A stretch of 37,913 nt of DNA, taken from NCBI GenBank assembly GCA_964194535.1, contig CAXMMX010000236.1, forward strand, positions 1 to 37,913. Reading direction: 5' to 3'. Both the position numbers and the translations under genes were made by a program. The notes beneath the pieces were generated by a model that saw only the letters and a program-made list of their open reading frames with translations, did no database searches and was not told the origin of the DNA. The DNA comes from UBA2767 sp964194535 (GTDB lineage Bacteria > Pseudomonadota > Alphaproteobacteria > Rhizobiales > Methyloligellaceae). Every line of letters begins with the position of its first letter. Within the stretch, counting starts at the first letter, position 1. Shown in pieces: positions 7,608-14,916 of the stretch.

Positions 7608-7901
7608 ATGATTCCCCTGATCCAATTCATCGTCATGGTCGTCGACCTTTATATCTGGGTCATTATCGGCAGCGCGGTGCTCAGCTGGCTGGTCGCTTTC
7701 GGTGTGGTCAACACCAGCAACCGTTTTGTTTATACACTGGGGGATATGCTGCACCGGCTCACCGAGCCTGCACTGCGGCCGATCCGGCGGGTGGTTCCCG
7801 ATCTGGGTGGTATCGACATTTCGCCGGTGATCCTCATTCTCGGTCTGATTTTCATCAAGAATGTCGTCCTCATCGGCTGGCTTGCACCCATGTTCGTCTG
7901 A
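7608..7901 (+). CDS. YggT family membrane protein
   Basis: A 97-residue protein with two membrane segments (IPLIQFIVMVVDLYIWVIIG and, near the C-terminus, ISPVILILGLIFIKNVVLIG) and the family's central NRFVYTLGDMLHRLTEPALRPIRRVVP stretch between them. YggT proteins are inner-membrane proteins of poorly known role, linked in other bacteria to osmotic tolerance or to cell-division-site factors. An AAGAAGG Shine-Dalgarno lies about 12 bases before the ATG. It is followed within nine bases by the DUF167 gene and then by folD, a common alphaproteobacterial arrangement. Confidence 0.93.
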   Translation: MIPLIQFIVMVVDLYIWVIIGSAVLSWLVAFGVVNTSNRFVYTLGDMLHRLTEPALRPIRRVVPDLGGIDISPVILILGLIFIKNVVLIGWLAPMFV

Positions 7902-7909
7902 GGTCTGGC

Positions 7910-8233
7910 GTGGGGGGCCTGGCGGAACAGGTTAGCCGCCGCTCACGGGGCGGCATTGCTCTGGCCGTGCGGCTCACGCCAAAATCCGCAAAGGACGAGG
8001 TTTCCGGTATCGAGCCTTATGACGGCAAATCCTTTCTCAAGGTGCGCGTGCGCGCAATACCCGGCAAGGGTCAGGCCAATGCGGCGCTTGAAAAACTCAT
8101 TGCCAAATGGCTTGGCGTGCCCCGCTCAACGGTAAGCCTCGCGTCGGGCGGCAAATCCAGACTAAAATCAATCGAAGTGAGCGGTGATACAGATGAGCTG
8201 ATCGGCCTGCTTGAAGAGAGCCTTGCTGAATAG
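7910..8233 (+). CDS. DUF167 (YggU) family protein
   Basis: A 107-residue cytoplasmic protein of the YggU/DUF167 family. The core reads IALAVRLTPKSAKDEVSG, then FLKVRVRAIPGKGQANAALEKLIAKWLGV and VSLASGGKSRLKSIEVSG, which are the family's three conserved blocks. The start is a GTG at 7910, eight bases after the stop of the YggT gene, so the pair is probably co-translated. The molecular function of the family is unknown. Next on the same strand is folD, after 26 bases. Confidence 0.92.
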   Translation: MGGLAEQVSRRSRGGIALAVRLTPKSAKDEVSGIEPYDGKSFLKVRVRAIPGKGQANAALEKLIAKWLGVPRSTVSLASGGKSRLKSIEVSGDTDELIGLLEESLAE

Positions 8234-8259
8234 GATTAAAAAACAAGACGGGGGAAGAA

Positions 8260-9141
8260 ATGGGGGATGCAGAACTCATAGACGGCAAAGCCGTGGCGCG
8301 CGAGGTGCGCATGCAGGTGGCTGAAGGCGTAGCCGGGCTGAAGGAGAGCCATGGGGTGACGCCGGGCCTGGCGGTGGTGCTTGTGGGCGAAGACCCCGCA
8401 AGCAGCGTCTATGTGCGTAACAAGGCAAAACAGACGATTGGCGCCGGAATGGCGTCTTTTGAGCATAAGCTGGGCGCCGATACTCCGCACAGCGAAGTCC
8501 TCGTCCTGGTTGAGACACTCAACCGTGACCCGGACGTACATGGCATTCTTGTGCAGCTTCCACTCCCCAGCCAGATCGACGCCGACGCCATCATCCAGGC
8601 CATCGATCCGGCCAAGGATGTGGACGGGTTTCACGCCATCAATGCCGGAAGGCTGATGATCGGCCAGCCGGGGCTTGTGCCCTGCACGCCGGTTGGCTGC
8701 GTTATGCTTGCAAAAAAAGCGCTTGGCGATCTCACCGGGGCCCATGCGGTCATTGTCGGGCGCTCCAACATTGTCGGCAAGCCGGTGGCCCAGCTTCTGC
8801 TGCGCGAGCACTGCACCGTCACCATCTGCCATTCGCGCACCCGCGATTTGCCTGCCGTGACATCACAGGGCGACATATTGATCGCGGCCGTGGGGCGCGC
8901 AGAAATGATCAAGGGGGACTGGATCAAGCCCGGTGCCTGCGTGATCGATGTCGGGATCAACCGGGTTAAAGGCGAGGGCGGCAAATCAAAACTCGTCGGC
9001 GATGTCGATTTTACCGAAGCGGTGAAGGTCGCCGGTTCCATTACCCCGGTGCCCGGCGGCGTCGGCCCCATGACCATCGCCTGCCTGTTACGCAACACGC
9101 TGCGCGCGGCCCGCGCCATCGAGGGCATCGAGCAGGACTGA
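8260..9141 (+). CDS. folD: Methylenetetrahydrofolate dehydrogenase/cyclohydrolase
   Basis: The bifunctional one-carbon enzyme that interconverts 5,10-methylene-THF, 5,10-methenyl-THF and 10-formyl-THF using NADP+. It has the family's 293-residue length. Landmarks are VGEDPASSVYVRNKAKQ (residues about 47-63, with the catalytic Tyr and Lys), GILVQLPLP (about 92-100), the cofactor segment VIVGRSNIVGKPVAQLLL, and the C-terminal PVPGGVGPMTIACLL signature. A strong Shine-Dalgarno (GGGGGAAG) precedes the ATG. It is the third gene of a yggT-DUF167-folD run and converges on the cupin gene with a 37-base gap. Confidence 0.97.
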   Translation: MGDAELIDGKAVAREVRMQVAEGVAGLKESHGVTPGLAVVLVGEDPASSVYVRNKAKQTIGAGMASFEHKLGADTPHSEVLVLVETLNRDPDVHGILVQLPLPSQIDADAIIQAIDPAKDVDGFHAINAGRLMIGQPGLVPCTPVGCVMLAKKALGDLTGAHAVIVGRSNIVGKPVAQLLLREHCTVTICHSRTRDLPAVTSQGDILIAAVGRAEMIKGDWIKPGACVIDVGINRVKGEGGKSKLVGDVDFTEAVKVAGSITPVPGGVGPMTIACLLRNTLRAARAIEGIEQD

Positions 9142-9178
9142 GTTCATGAATTAGGCCGCGCCGGGTGGCTAAAAAGCA

Positions 9179-9583
9179 TCATCCGCTTTTCGATTGATAT
9201 GCATCATCGAAGTTGATGGGCGGCGCGGTAACCGAAATATACACAAACGGCTCTTTGCCCGTATTTTTAAGGCCGTGCAGATCACCCTCCTCAAATCGCG
9301 CGGCCTGTCCAGCGGAGATTTGTTTGGTTTCTTCATTTGCCAGAAGAAGCTCGCCTGAACCTTCCAGCGCGATCCAGACTTGCTCACTGGTATCGTGTGC
9401 ATGACGGGGTTGAGACGCGCCCGCGTCAATCGTAACGCGTGTGATTGTCAATCTTGCCGAAGCCGAGTTATGCGCAGACACGAGTTGCTCTGAAACAATT
9501 CCCGGGCTGGAGAGATTTGTGAAGTCCGATGCGTCGAAAAATTCCATTGGTTTGCTGCGTTTCCAATCTGGTGTGGAAGCCAT
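9179..9583 (-). CDS. Small cupin-domain protein
   Basis: A 134-residue single-domain cupin. Motif 1 is HAHDTSEQVWIALEGSGEL (the family's G(X)5HXH(X)3-4E(X)6G pattern, with E of EQVW), and motif 2 covers ARFEEGDLHGLKNTG, where a single His follows the G-D pair. These are typical metal-ligand positions, so a metal-dependent enzyme or sensor role is possible. The ATG at 9583 has a good GAGG eight bases upstream, which favours it over the internal ATG at 9547. It lies about 100 bases after the DUF411 gene on the same strand and may be on the same transcript. The substrate is unknown. Confidence 0.8.
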   Translation of the reverse strand: MASTPDWKRSKPMEFFDASDFTNLSSPGIVSEQLVSAHNSASARLTITRVTIDAGASQPRHAHDTSEQVWIALEGSGELLLANEETKQISAGQAARFEEGDLHGLKNTGKEPFVYISVTAPPINFDDAYQSKSG

Positions 9584-9687
9584 TTGCCGACCTCATGCTG
9601 CATGAGTTGCGCAACCGCAAGACTGGAATAGCCCCCGGTTGATGCAAATGACCAGGGAAGCGGGCAACTCAACCAGTGACCTGACCT

Positions 9688-10122
9688 CTATTCAACGGCG
9701 AAAATTTTGCTTCGGCCATCGGCTGTGAACTGGTGAATCTCGAAGGGTCCGCTCTTCACACCGGACATGCCGGGTGAGCCTAGCGGCATGCCAGGAAGAG
9801 AGATGCCGCGGATGGCCGGCCGCTCTTTCAGCAATTTTCCGATGATTGAAGCAGGCACATGCCCTTCGACCACATAGCCGCCAATCTCGATCGTGTGACA
9901 GCCTTCGAACTCCTGTGGAATGCCATGCTTCTTCTTGATGAGCAACAGATTCTTGGTCTGGACAATTGTCACCTTGTAGCCGTTGGCGCGCAAATGCTCG
10001 GCGTGGCCGTCGCAGCAGCCGCAGAATGGACGTTTGTACATGGTCGCCTCGGGTTGTTCCCCCGCGTTGGCGCCAGAAGGCGTAATCAAAAAGAGCGAGA
10101 GCATCATAAAAAGTCGCAACAT
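9688..10122 (-). CDS. DUF411 (CopG-like) exported copper protein
   Basis: A 144-residue exported protein of the DUF411 family. The signal peptide is residues 1-20 (ending SGANA). The mature protein starts with the thioredoxin-like strand TMYKRPFCGCCDGHAEHL, which carries the family CxCC motif (C34, C36, C37). Later blocks HGIPQEFEGCHT, VEGHVPA and ISLPGMPLGSPGM are standard for the family. CopG, a DUF411 protein, binds a copper cluster and supports copper resistance. The real start is the ATG at 10122 with GGAG a few bases before it; a longer open frame upstream has no family similarity and overlaps the cytochrome gene. It sits 31 bases after the cytochrome gene and is probably co-transcribed. 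A copper role is inferred from the family. Confidence 0.9.
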   Translation of the reverse strand: MLRLFMMLSLFLITPSGANAGEQPEATMYKRPFCGCCDGHAEHLRANGYKVTIVQTKNLLLIKKKHGIPQEFEGCHTIEIGGYVVEGHVPASIIGKLLKERPAIRGISLPGMPLGSPGMSGVKSGPFEIHQFTADGRSKIFAVE

Positions 10123-10153
10123 GAGATTTTCTCCAGATATTAGGTTTTTAAGA

Positions 10154-10870
10154 TTAGCCTTGGCACTTCTCCGCGAGGAGTTTCTGAAGGGTTGCCAGGC
10201 TCGGGAACACGATCGAGACACGGTCGCCCGCCATGCCTGAGCGCAACAGTATCGGATTGCCTTGCCCGGGGCCACGTTCGCTGGTGTCGATCTTGATCCG
10301 CACGTTGGTTTCCCAGAACGGATACTGCGCCCCGGCGGCCGTGGTGACGTGGTAGGCATCGCCGCAATGGCGAATAGCGGTGATCTGCTGGTCCGGCCCG
10401 GCCTCCTTAAGGGATGACGGAATTTGTCCTTCGGCCATGCCTTTGGGGATAAGGCCTTCCTTCACGACCTTTGCCGTACCGCCTTCCGCCATCGCCTGAC
10501 GCAGGAATGCGATAAGATTGATACGCGTCTCATCCTTTTCGACGCCGCGAAACATCATCGTCGTGCCGGGCACCATGGCTTGCGGGTCCACCAGCCAGGC
10601 ATTCAGCGTATCTTCGTCCCAGACGATGCCGGCCTTTTTCAGGCCTTCCGTGTTGCGGCGAAATCCGGCAATTGAGGCCGCTTTCTTGCCCCACAGCCCG
10701 GCAAGGCTGGGGCCGGAAAGGTGCACGCCGGGCTGCAGCGAATGGCAGCCGGCGCAGATGCGGTAGGCTTGCGCTCCCTTCCTGGCCGCTTTGGCCGGTT
10801 CTTGCGCTGTTGCATGGCCAGCAAATGACATGAAAATGGCAAGTGCGGCACAAACAGGTGATTTCAACAT
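10154..10870 (-). CDS. Exported c-type cytochrome with extra C-terminal domain
   Basis: A 238-residue periplasmic monohaem cytochrome c. A signal peptide ends near HATA (about residue 22). The haem motif CAGCH is at 39-43 and the methionine ligand lies in PGTTMMFRG, both as in class-I cytochrome c (cyt c2 type), followed by RINLIAFLR. After this domain (to about residue 130) is a separate segment of about 90 residues containing AIRHCGDAYHVTTAAG and IKIDTSERGPGQGNP, whose function I do not recognise; its HCGDAYH cluster could bind metal. The start at 10870 is chosen because GGAGAAA precedes it; earlier in-frame ATGs lack such a site. It lies between the Cys-rich exported protein and the CopG-like protein genes, suggesting electron transfer tied to copper handling. 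Confidence 0.88.
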   Translation of the reverse strand: MLKSPVCAALAIFMSFAGHATAQEPAKAARKGAQAYRICAGCHSLQPGVHLSGPSLAGLWGKKAASIAGFRRNTEGLKKAGIVWDEDTLNAWLVDPQAMVPGTTMMFRGVEKDETRINLIAFLRQAMAEGGTAKVVKEGLIPKGMAEGQIPSSLKEAGPDQQITAIRHCGDAYHVTTAAGAQYPFWETNVRIKIDTSERGPGQGNPILLRSGMAGDRVSIVFPSLATLQKLLAEKCQG

Positions 10871-10985
10871 CAGTTTCTCCATGTCGGGCCGGTTAGGAAT
10901 TTTCCCAGCTACGCGCACGTGCGGCGCGGACTGGCCCTGTCAGTATTGGTAATGATAAGTGAGAGTTGTCCGCGTGCGCGGTGCA

Positions 10986-11327
10986 CTACAGGAGAAAAAC
11001 GGCTTTTGGCGGCGCCGGGTCGGGTGTTGAGAGGCGCCCTAGCAGTGCCGGGTGACGTGCTGGCCGGTACTCCTCGCGGGCGATAGGAGACAGCGTGCCG
11101 CGCTCCAGTACTGCAACGAGAAGCGTGGCGTTGAAACACATCAGCGAGCAGATGCTTCGGTCCGCATCATCTTTAGGACAGCCATCGCATATATGGAATC
11201 CGGCATCATCGGACATGCTTGTCTGCAGGGACATAGCCGCGTCAGGCATGGCGAATACCGCCGGGGCGAGAGCAATCCAGACCCCGAGAAACAATGCAAG
11301 GATGCGATAGGCCTTCAATGCCATCAT
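10986..11327 (-). CDS. Small Cys-rich exported protein, unknown function
   Basis: A 113-residue protein with a signal peptide or N-terminal anchor (ILALFLGVWIALAPAVFA, about 9-26). The middle carries CDGC (C47, C50) and CSLMC (C60, C64), a potential metal- or disulfide-forming site, and the C-terminus is rich in Pro (STPDPAPPKA). The layout resembles the DUF2946-like small proteins found next to copper genes, but I cannot confirm membership. Two ATG codons stand in tandem at the start, with no Shine-Dalgarno, and a TATAAT hexamer lies only 7 bases upstream, so the message may be leaderless. The next genes on the strand are the cytochrome and DUF411 genes, which suggests one copper or redox unit. 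Confidence 0.7.
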   Translation of the reverse strand: MMALKAYRILALFLGVWIALAPAVFAMPDAAMSLQTSMSDDAGFHICDGCPKDDADRSICSLMCFNATLLVAVLERGTLSPIAREEYRPARHPALLGRLSTPDPAPPKAVFLL

Positions 11328-11334
11328 GGCTAAA

Positions 11335-11386
11335 ATTATACACGCGAGACCAGAATGAAGACATTAAATTTACGTCATAATGTCAA
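11335..11386 (-). promoter_or_regulatory. Promoter/operator region of the cytochrome-CopG operon
   Basis: On the minus strand there is a TATAAT -10 hexamer at 11340-11335, right before the Cys-rich protein gene. Upstream at 11360-11384 is a perfect 7-bp inverted repeat (GACATTA / TAATGTC) with an 11-base spacer, and a TTGACA overlaps its far edge at 11386-11381. The spacing between that TTGACA and the -10 is too long (40 bases) for a plain promoter, so an activator bound at the inverted repeat is plausible. No adjacent regulator gene is seen. Confidence 0.4.
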
Positions 11387-11467
11387 CCGCGCGATGTCCC
11401 ATATTGGTGGCAATTCTGAGATCCCCCGAGGGCAGTCCATCTGTTCCATATTTATGAGATCAAAGCT

Positions 11468-11758
11468 CTACTCCACGCCCTCGACAATGGTGATGGAGCC
11501 GGTGCTGGCGCCGGCGCGGATTTTCGCGGCCCGTTGATATTGCTCTGAGTTATAGCAGCCAAGCGCGTCCGCCATGCTGGCGAACTCAATGATCACGTGG
11601 CGCTCGCCCGTATTTCCCTCGACGCATTCATGCGCGCCGCCACGGGCCACGAAGCGCGCGCCATATTCCTCGAAGGCGGGCTTGGCGGTGGCGATATAGT
11701 CGGGGTATTTCTCCGGCTCGGTGACGCTCACATGGGCAATCCAGTAGCCTTTGGGCAT
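11468..11758 (-). CDS. DUF1330 domain protein
   Basis: A 96-residue cytoplasmic protein of the DUF1330 family (dimeric alpha/beta-barrel ferredoxin-like fold). It begins with KGYWIAHVSVTEPEKYPDY and contains RHVIIEFASMADALGCYNSEQYQ, both characteristic. The role of the family is unknown. A strong GAGGAGA Shine-Dalgarno lies 5 bases before the ATG. It follows the MFS transporter gene by 38 bases and is the last gene of the dnaK-dnaJ-pyrF-MFS run. Confidence 0.92.
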   Translation of the reverse strand: MPKGYWIAHVSVTEPEKYPDYIATAKPAFEEYGARFVARGGAHECVEGNTGERHVIIEFASMADALGCYNSEQYQRAAKIRAGASTGSITIVEGVE

Positions 11759-11796
11759 TGTTCTCTCCTCGTTTGAGCTCTTGTTCAGGCCCTAGT

Positions 11797-12960
11797 TTAT
11801 CCCTCGCGCGGGGAAATGTGCAGGTGTCTGGCGAGCGCCACCATGATGGCTCCCGATGCCGCAACGGGTATGAATGCGGTGGCTGCGGCGTGGGTCGTGT
11901 CCCACAGCGCGCCGCTGAGTATCGGCGTCACAAATGCAATCGTGTAGCCGATGGCGAAGACCCCGGCGGAGAAGTGATGAACGTCTTGCGGTTCGGCAAG
12001 CAGCGGCGGCAGCGCCAGGACAAGTATCAAGATGGCTGCGGCGCAAAAACCGACCAGCCCCGACAGGATGAGCGCGGTCATATCCCCCTCGCTCAGCGCC
12101 AGCGCGGCTGTGGCTGCGAGCGACACAACGCCAATTACGACAATGGGCCAGCGCTTGCCGACAAGCTTGTCGGCGAAAACCAGCAGCGCAAAGGAAGCCG
12201 GCAATTGCCCGCCATTGAGCGCGGTGAGCGCCGCATCGACTATTTCCCCGCGCGCCGTAGCATGCAGAAAATCGGGCAGGAAAGCGTTGGAAGTGAAATA
12301 AAGCGATGCCGCGCAGCCAAGGATGCAGCCGCATAACAGCATCTGTTTGTTGCTCCAGTCGGGCCACCAGCGCCCCGGCACGCCCTGACCCTTCAGCCCC
12401 GGCCTCGAAACGCGCCCGGCACGAAGCGCCCAGAGGAGCGCAAGGATGTTGGCCAGCAACAGAAGCGACCAGAAGGCCAGCGCGCTGCCCCAGCCGCCGA
12501 GCGCCCGGGCCAGAGCAGTGGATGCGGCAGCGCCAAGGATCTCGCCGACCAGCAGTCCGTTGACATAGGCCGCCGTCGCGAAGCCGGCATGGTTTTCAAA
12601 CCAGTGGGCGACCAGCGTCGGCATGGCCGGTTGCATGATGGCGATGCCAAGCCCCATGAGCGCCGTCATCGAGAAAAGAATAGCCACATCAGGGCCGATG
12701 CCGCGCAATGCGCCGGCAAGTCCCGCGATCGCAAGACCGGCAATAAGCGCCCTAATGACGCCGGTGCGCGCCAGCAGCAGTGCGCCGAACAGGGCGCCGA
12801 AGCCGAATATCAGAACCGGCAACCCGCCTAGCGCGCCGACCGCTTTTTCACTTAAAGAGATATCGCGATGAATAAGAGGAATGAGCGGAGGGATGGCGAG
12901 CAGGGTCACCCGCAGATTGATGCCGGCGAACCAGAGAAGGCCAAGCGCCCAGAGGTTCAT
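11797..12960 (-). CDS. MFS transporter, CynX/NimT type
   Basis: A twelve-segment major-facilitator permease, 387 residues from the ATG at 12960. The N-terminus (WALGLLWFAGINLRVTLLA, then a GGLPVLIFGFGALFGALL stretch) matches the CynX/NimT branch, which includes cyanate and 2-nitroimidazole permeases; the real substrate is unknown. A TTG at 12999 would add 13 residues and overlap pyrF by eight bases; neither start has a good Shine-Dalgarno. The hydrophobic pattern is intact to the end (HLHISPREG). It is downstream of pyrF on the same strand, so it may be expressed with the heat-shock operon or coupled to pyrimidine metabolism. Confidence 0.85.
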   Translation of the reverse strand: MNLWALGLLWFAGINLRVTLLAIPPLIPLIHRDISLSEKAVGALGGLPVLIFGFGALFGALLLARTGVIRALIAGLAIAGLAGALRGIGPDVAILFSMTALMGLGIAIMQPAMPTLVAHWFENHAGFATAAYVNGLLVGEILGAAASTALARALGGWGSALAFWSLLLLANILALLWALRAGRVSRPGLKGQGVPGRWWPDWSNKQMLLCGCILGCAASLYFTSNAFLPDFLHATARGEIVDAALTALNGGQLPASFALLVFADKLVGKRWPIVVIGVVSLAATAALALSEGDMTALILSGLVGFCAAAILILVLALPPLLAEPQDVHHFSAGVFAIGYTIAFVTPILSGALWDTTHAAATAFIPVAASGAIMVALARHLHISPREG

Positions 12961-12991
12961 GGCGGATTTGGGCGGCGCGGGTGCCCCGCTG

Positions 12992-13690
12992 TCAGACAAG
13001 CGCCTGCTCTATCTCTTCGACGATGTCCCGCGCCGCGGTGCCCGGGTCTTCAGCCTGCGTGATGGGCCGCCCGACAACCAGATAGTCCGCGCCGGCTTGA
13101 ATTGCCCTGGCGGGGGTCATGACGCGGGCCTGATCGCCCGCGTCAGCGCCTGCAGGGCGGATACCCGGCGTGACAATCAGGAAATCGTCACCGGTCGCCT
13201 CGCGGATGGAGGCTGCCTCATGACCAGAGGCAATAACGCCGTCAAAGCCTGCTTCGCGTCTCAGCTGCGCGCGGTGCAGCACCAACTCGGCGGGGGTCAT
13301 GGCGCTGCCCTGCTGTTCCAGATCGGACTTGTCCAGACTTGTGAGCACGGTGACCGCGAGAAGTTTCAGATCGCTCGACCCCCGGCCCTTCATGGCGGCC
13401 TCCATGGTCTTGATGTCATGCCCGTGTACGGTCAGAAAGGCCGCGCCCAGGGCGGCGATATTTGCCGTGGCCCTCTCCACCGTGTGGGGAATGTCGAGGA
13501 GCTTGGCGTCGACAAAGACCTTCTGGCCCTGATCGCAGAGCCTGCGCGCCAGTTCCGCGCCGCCGGCGAACAGAAGCTCAAGGCCGATTTTCCACACGCC
13601 CGCATTGTCGCCGATCCTGGCGATCAGCGCATTGGCTTCTTCGGGCGTTGGAACGTCGAGGGCGACGATCAGGCGTTCGCTAGCCCTCAC
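12992..13690 (-). CDS. pyrF: Orotidine 5'-phosphate decarboxylase
   Basis: The last step of de novo UMP synthesis: OMP to UMP plus CO2. The 232-residue protein begins RLIVALDVPTPEEA and carries the catalytic block VFVDAKLLDIPHTV with the essential Asp-x-Lys-x-x-Asp array, then LLAVTVLTSLD and, near the end, IVTPGIRPAG and DYLVVGRPIT (phosphate-binding). It starts with a GTG that overlaps the dnaJ stop in a GTGA junction, so its translation is probably coupled to dnaJ. Lying behind dnaK-dnaJ puts a pyrimidine gene under the heat-shock promoter unless an internal promoter exists; I saw none. Confidence 0.96.
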   Translation of the reverse strand: MRASERLIVALDVPTPEEANALIARIGDNAGVWKIGLELLFAGGAELARRLCDQGQKVFVDAKLLDIPHTVERATANIAALGAAFLTVHGHDIKTMEAAMKGRGSSDLKLLAVTVLTSLDKSDLEQQGSAMTPAELVLHRAQLRREAGFDGVIASGHEAASIREATGDDFLIVTPGIRPAGADAGDQARVMTPARAIQAGADYLVVGRPITQAEDPGTAARDIVEEIEQALV

Positions 13691-14826
13691 TCGCCCGTCC
13701 CTTCGAAGAATTCCTTCACGCGGGAGAAGAAGCCGGACGAATCCGGGTTGGTGCTGTCGGACGACGCCTTGTCAAAGTCCTTCAGGATATCTTTTTGCTT
13801 GCGCGTCAGGTTCTTCGGTGTTTCCACCTCCACCTGGATATACATATCGCCAGTGGCCTTGGAGCGCAGCACCGGCATGCCCTTGCCCTTGAGGCGAAAC
13901 TGCTTGCCGGTCTGCGACTCTTCGGGGATTTTAACGCGGGAGCGCCCGCCCTCGACCGTCGGCACCTCGATCCGGCCGCCCAAAGCCGCCATGGTCATGG
14001 CGATGGGTACCATGCAGAAAATATCGGCGCCGTCGCGCTTGAAAAATTCGTGCGGCGCAATCGAGAGAAAAATATAAAGATCGCCGGAGGGCCCGCCGCG
14101 CAAGCCTGCCTCGCCCTCATTGGCGAGCCGGATGCGCGTGCCGTCCTCGACGCCGGAGGGAATTGTGACCGACAGGGTGCGTTCCTTGGTGATGCGTCCT
14201 GAACCGCGGCAGTCTGTGCATGGGTCGTCGATCATCTCTCCAACCCCCTGGCAGGCCGGGCATGTACGCTCAATCGTGAAGAAGCCCTGGGAGGCGCGCA
14301 CCTTGCCGCCACCACCACAGGTGCGGCAGGCGGTCGGGCTGGTGCCGGGCTTGGTGCCGGCGCCTGAGCAGGTCTCGCACGTGATGCTGGAGGGCACACG
14401 GATTTGCGCGCTCTTACCGTCATAGGCTTCACGCAGGGATATTTCGAGATTGTAGCGCAAATCATTGCCGCGCTCGCGCATGGTGCGCGGCCCGCGGCCA
14501 CGCCCGCCCATGAATTCACCGAACAGGTCATCGAAAATATCAGACATGGAGGAGGAGAAGTCGCCGCTGAAACCGTGCGGACCGCCAGGACCGCCACCGC
14601 CTTCGAATGCGGCATGGCCGAACTGGTCATAGGCCGCGCGCTTTTGCGGGTCCTTCAGCGCATCATAGGCCTCACTCACTTCCTTGAAGCGGTGTTCGGC
14701 CTTCTCATCTCCCGGATTGCGGTCAGGATGGTATTCCTTCGCGAGCTTGCGATATGCGCTCTTGATCGCCGCCGCGTCCGCGTCCCGCGACACGCCCAGC
14801 GTTTCGTAATAATCCTGCTTCGACAT
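13687..14826 (-). CDS. dnaJ: Chaperone DnaJ (Hsp40)
   Basis: Co-chaperone that delivers substrates to DnaK and stimulates its ATPase. The 379-residue protein has all type-I domains: J domain (residues about 3-70) with YHPDRNP, a Gly/Phe-rich linker (about 74-100), a zinc-finger domain with four CxxCxGxG motifs (CETCSGAG, CRTCGGGG, CPACQGVG, CTDCRGSG) and the C-terminal substrate-binding and dimerisation domains. It starts at an ATG with only a weak purine stretch, and is separated from dnaK by 90 bases that contain a strong hairpin. Its stop overlaps the pyrF start. Confidence 0.98.
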   Translation of the reverse strand: MSKQDYYETLGVSRDADAAAIKSAYRKLAKEYHPDRNPGDEKAEHRFKEVSEAYDALKDPQKRAAYDQFGHAAFEGGGGPGGPHGFSGDFSSSMSDIFDDLFGEFMGGRGRGPRTMRERGNDLRYNLEISLREAYDGKSAQIRVPSSITCETCSGAGTKPGTSPTACRTCGGGGKVRASQGFFTIERTCPACQGVGEMIDDPCTDCRGSGRITKERTLSVTIPSGVEDGTRIRLANEGEAGLRGGPSGDLYIFLSIAPHEFFKRDGADIFCMVPIAMTMAALGGRIEVPTVEGGRSRVKIPEESQTGKQFRLKGKGMPVLRSKATGDMYIQVEVETPKNLTRKQKDILKDFDKASSDSTNPDSSGFFSRVKEFFEGTGE

Positions 14827-14853
14827 AACAGCTCGTTTCAGATGCGAAAATGA

Positions 14854-14893
14854 GCCTCGTGCCGGGCTGTAAGACGTAGCCGGCAGACGAGGC
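14854..14893 (-). promoter_or_regulatory. dnaK-dnaJ intergenic hairpin
   Basis: Outer arms GCCTCGT / ACGAGGC and inner arms GCCGG-GCT / AGC-CGGC form an imperfect stem of about 14 bp with one small bulge on each arm, with a 9-base loop. No T-run follows on the minus strand. It probably acts as an attenuator or stability element that sets the dnaK:dnaJ ratio, as seen in other dnaKJ operons. Confidence 0.6.
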
Positions 14894-14916
14894 CCATTGC
14901 AGTTCTTAAAGTGAAC

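Noticed and set aside
10123..10359. N-terminal extension of the DUF411 protein
   Set aside because: The extra residues overlap the cytochrome gene in another frame, have no family similarity, and the internal ATG at 10122 has its own GGAG site and signal peptide.
12881..14077. 398-codon frame antisense to pyrF and dnaJ
   Set aside because: Overlaps two certain genes on the other strand; the low-complexity protein has no family features.
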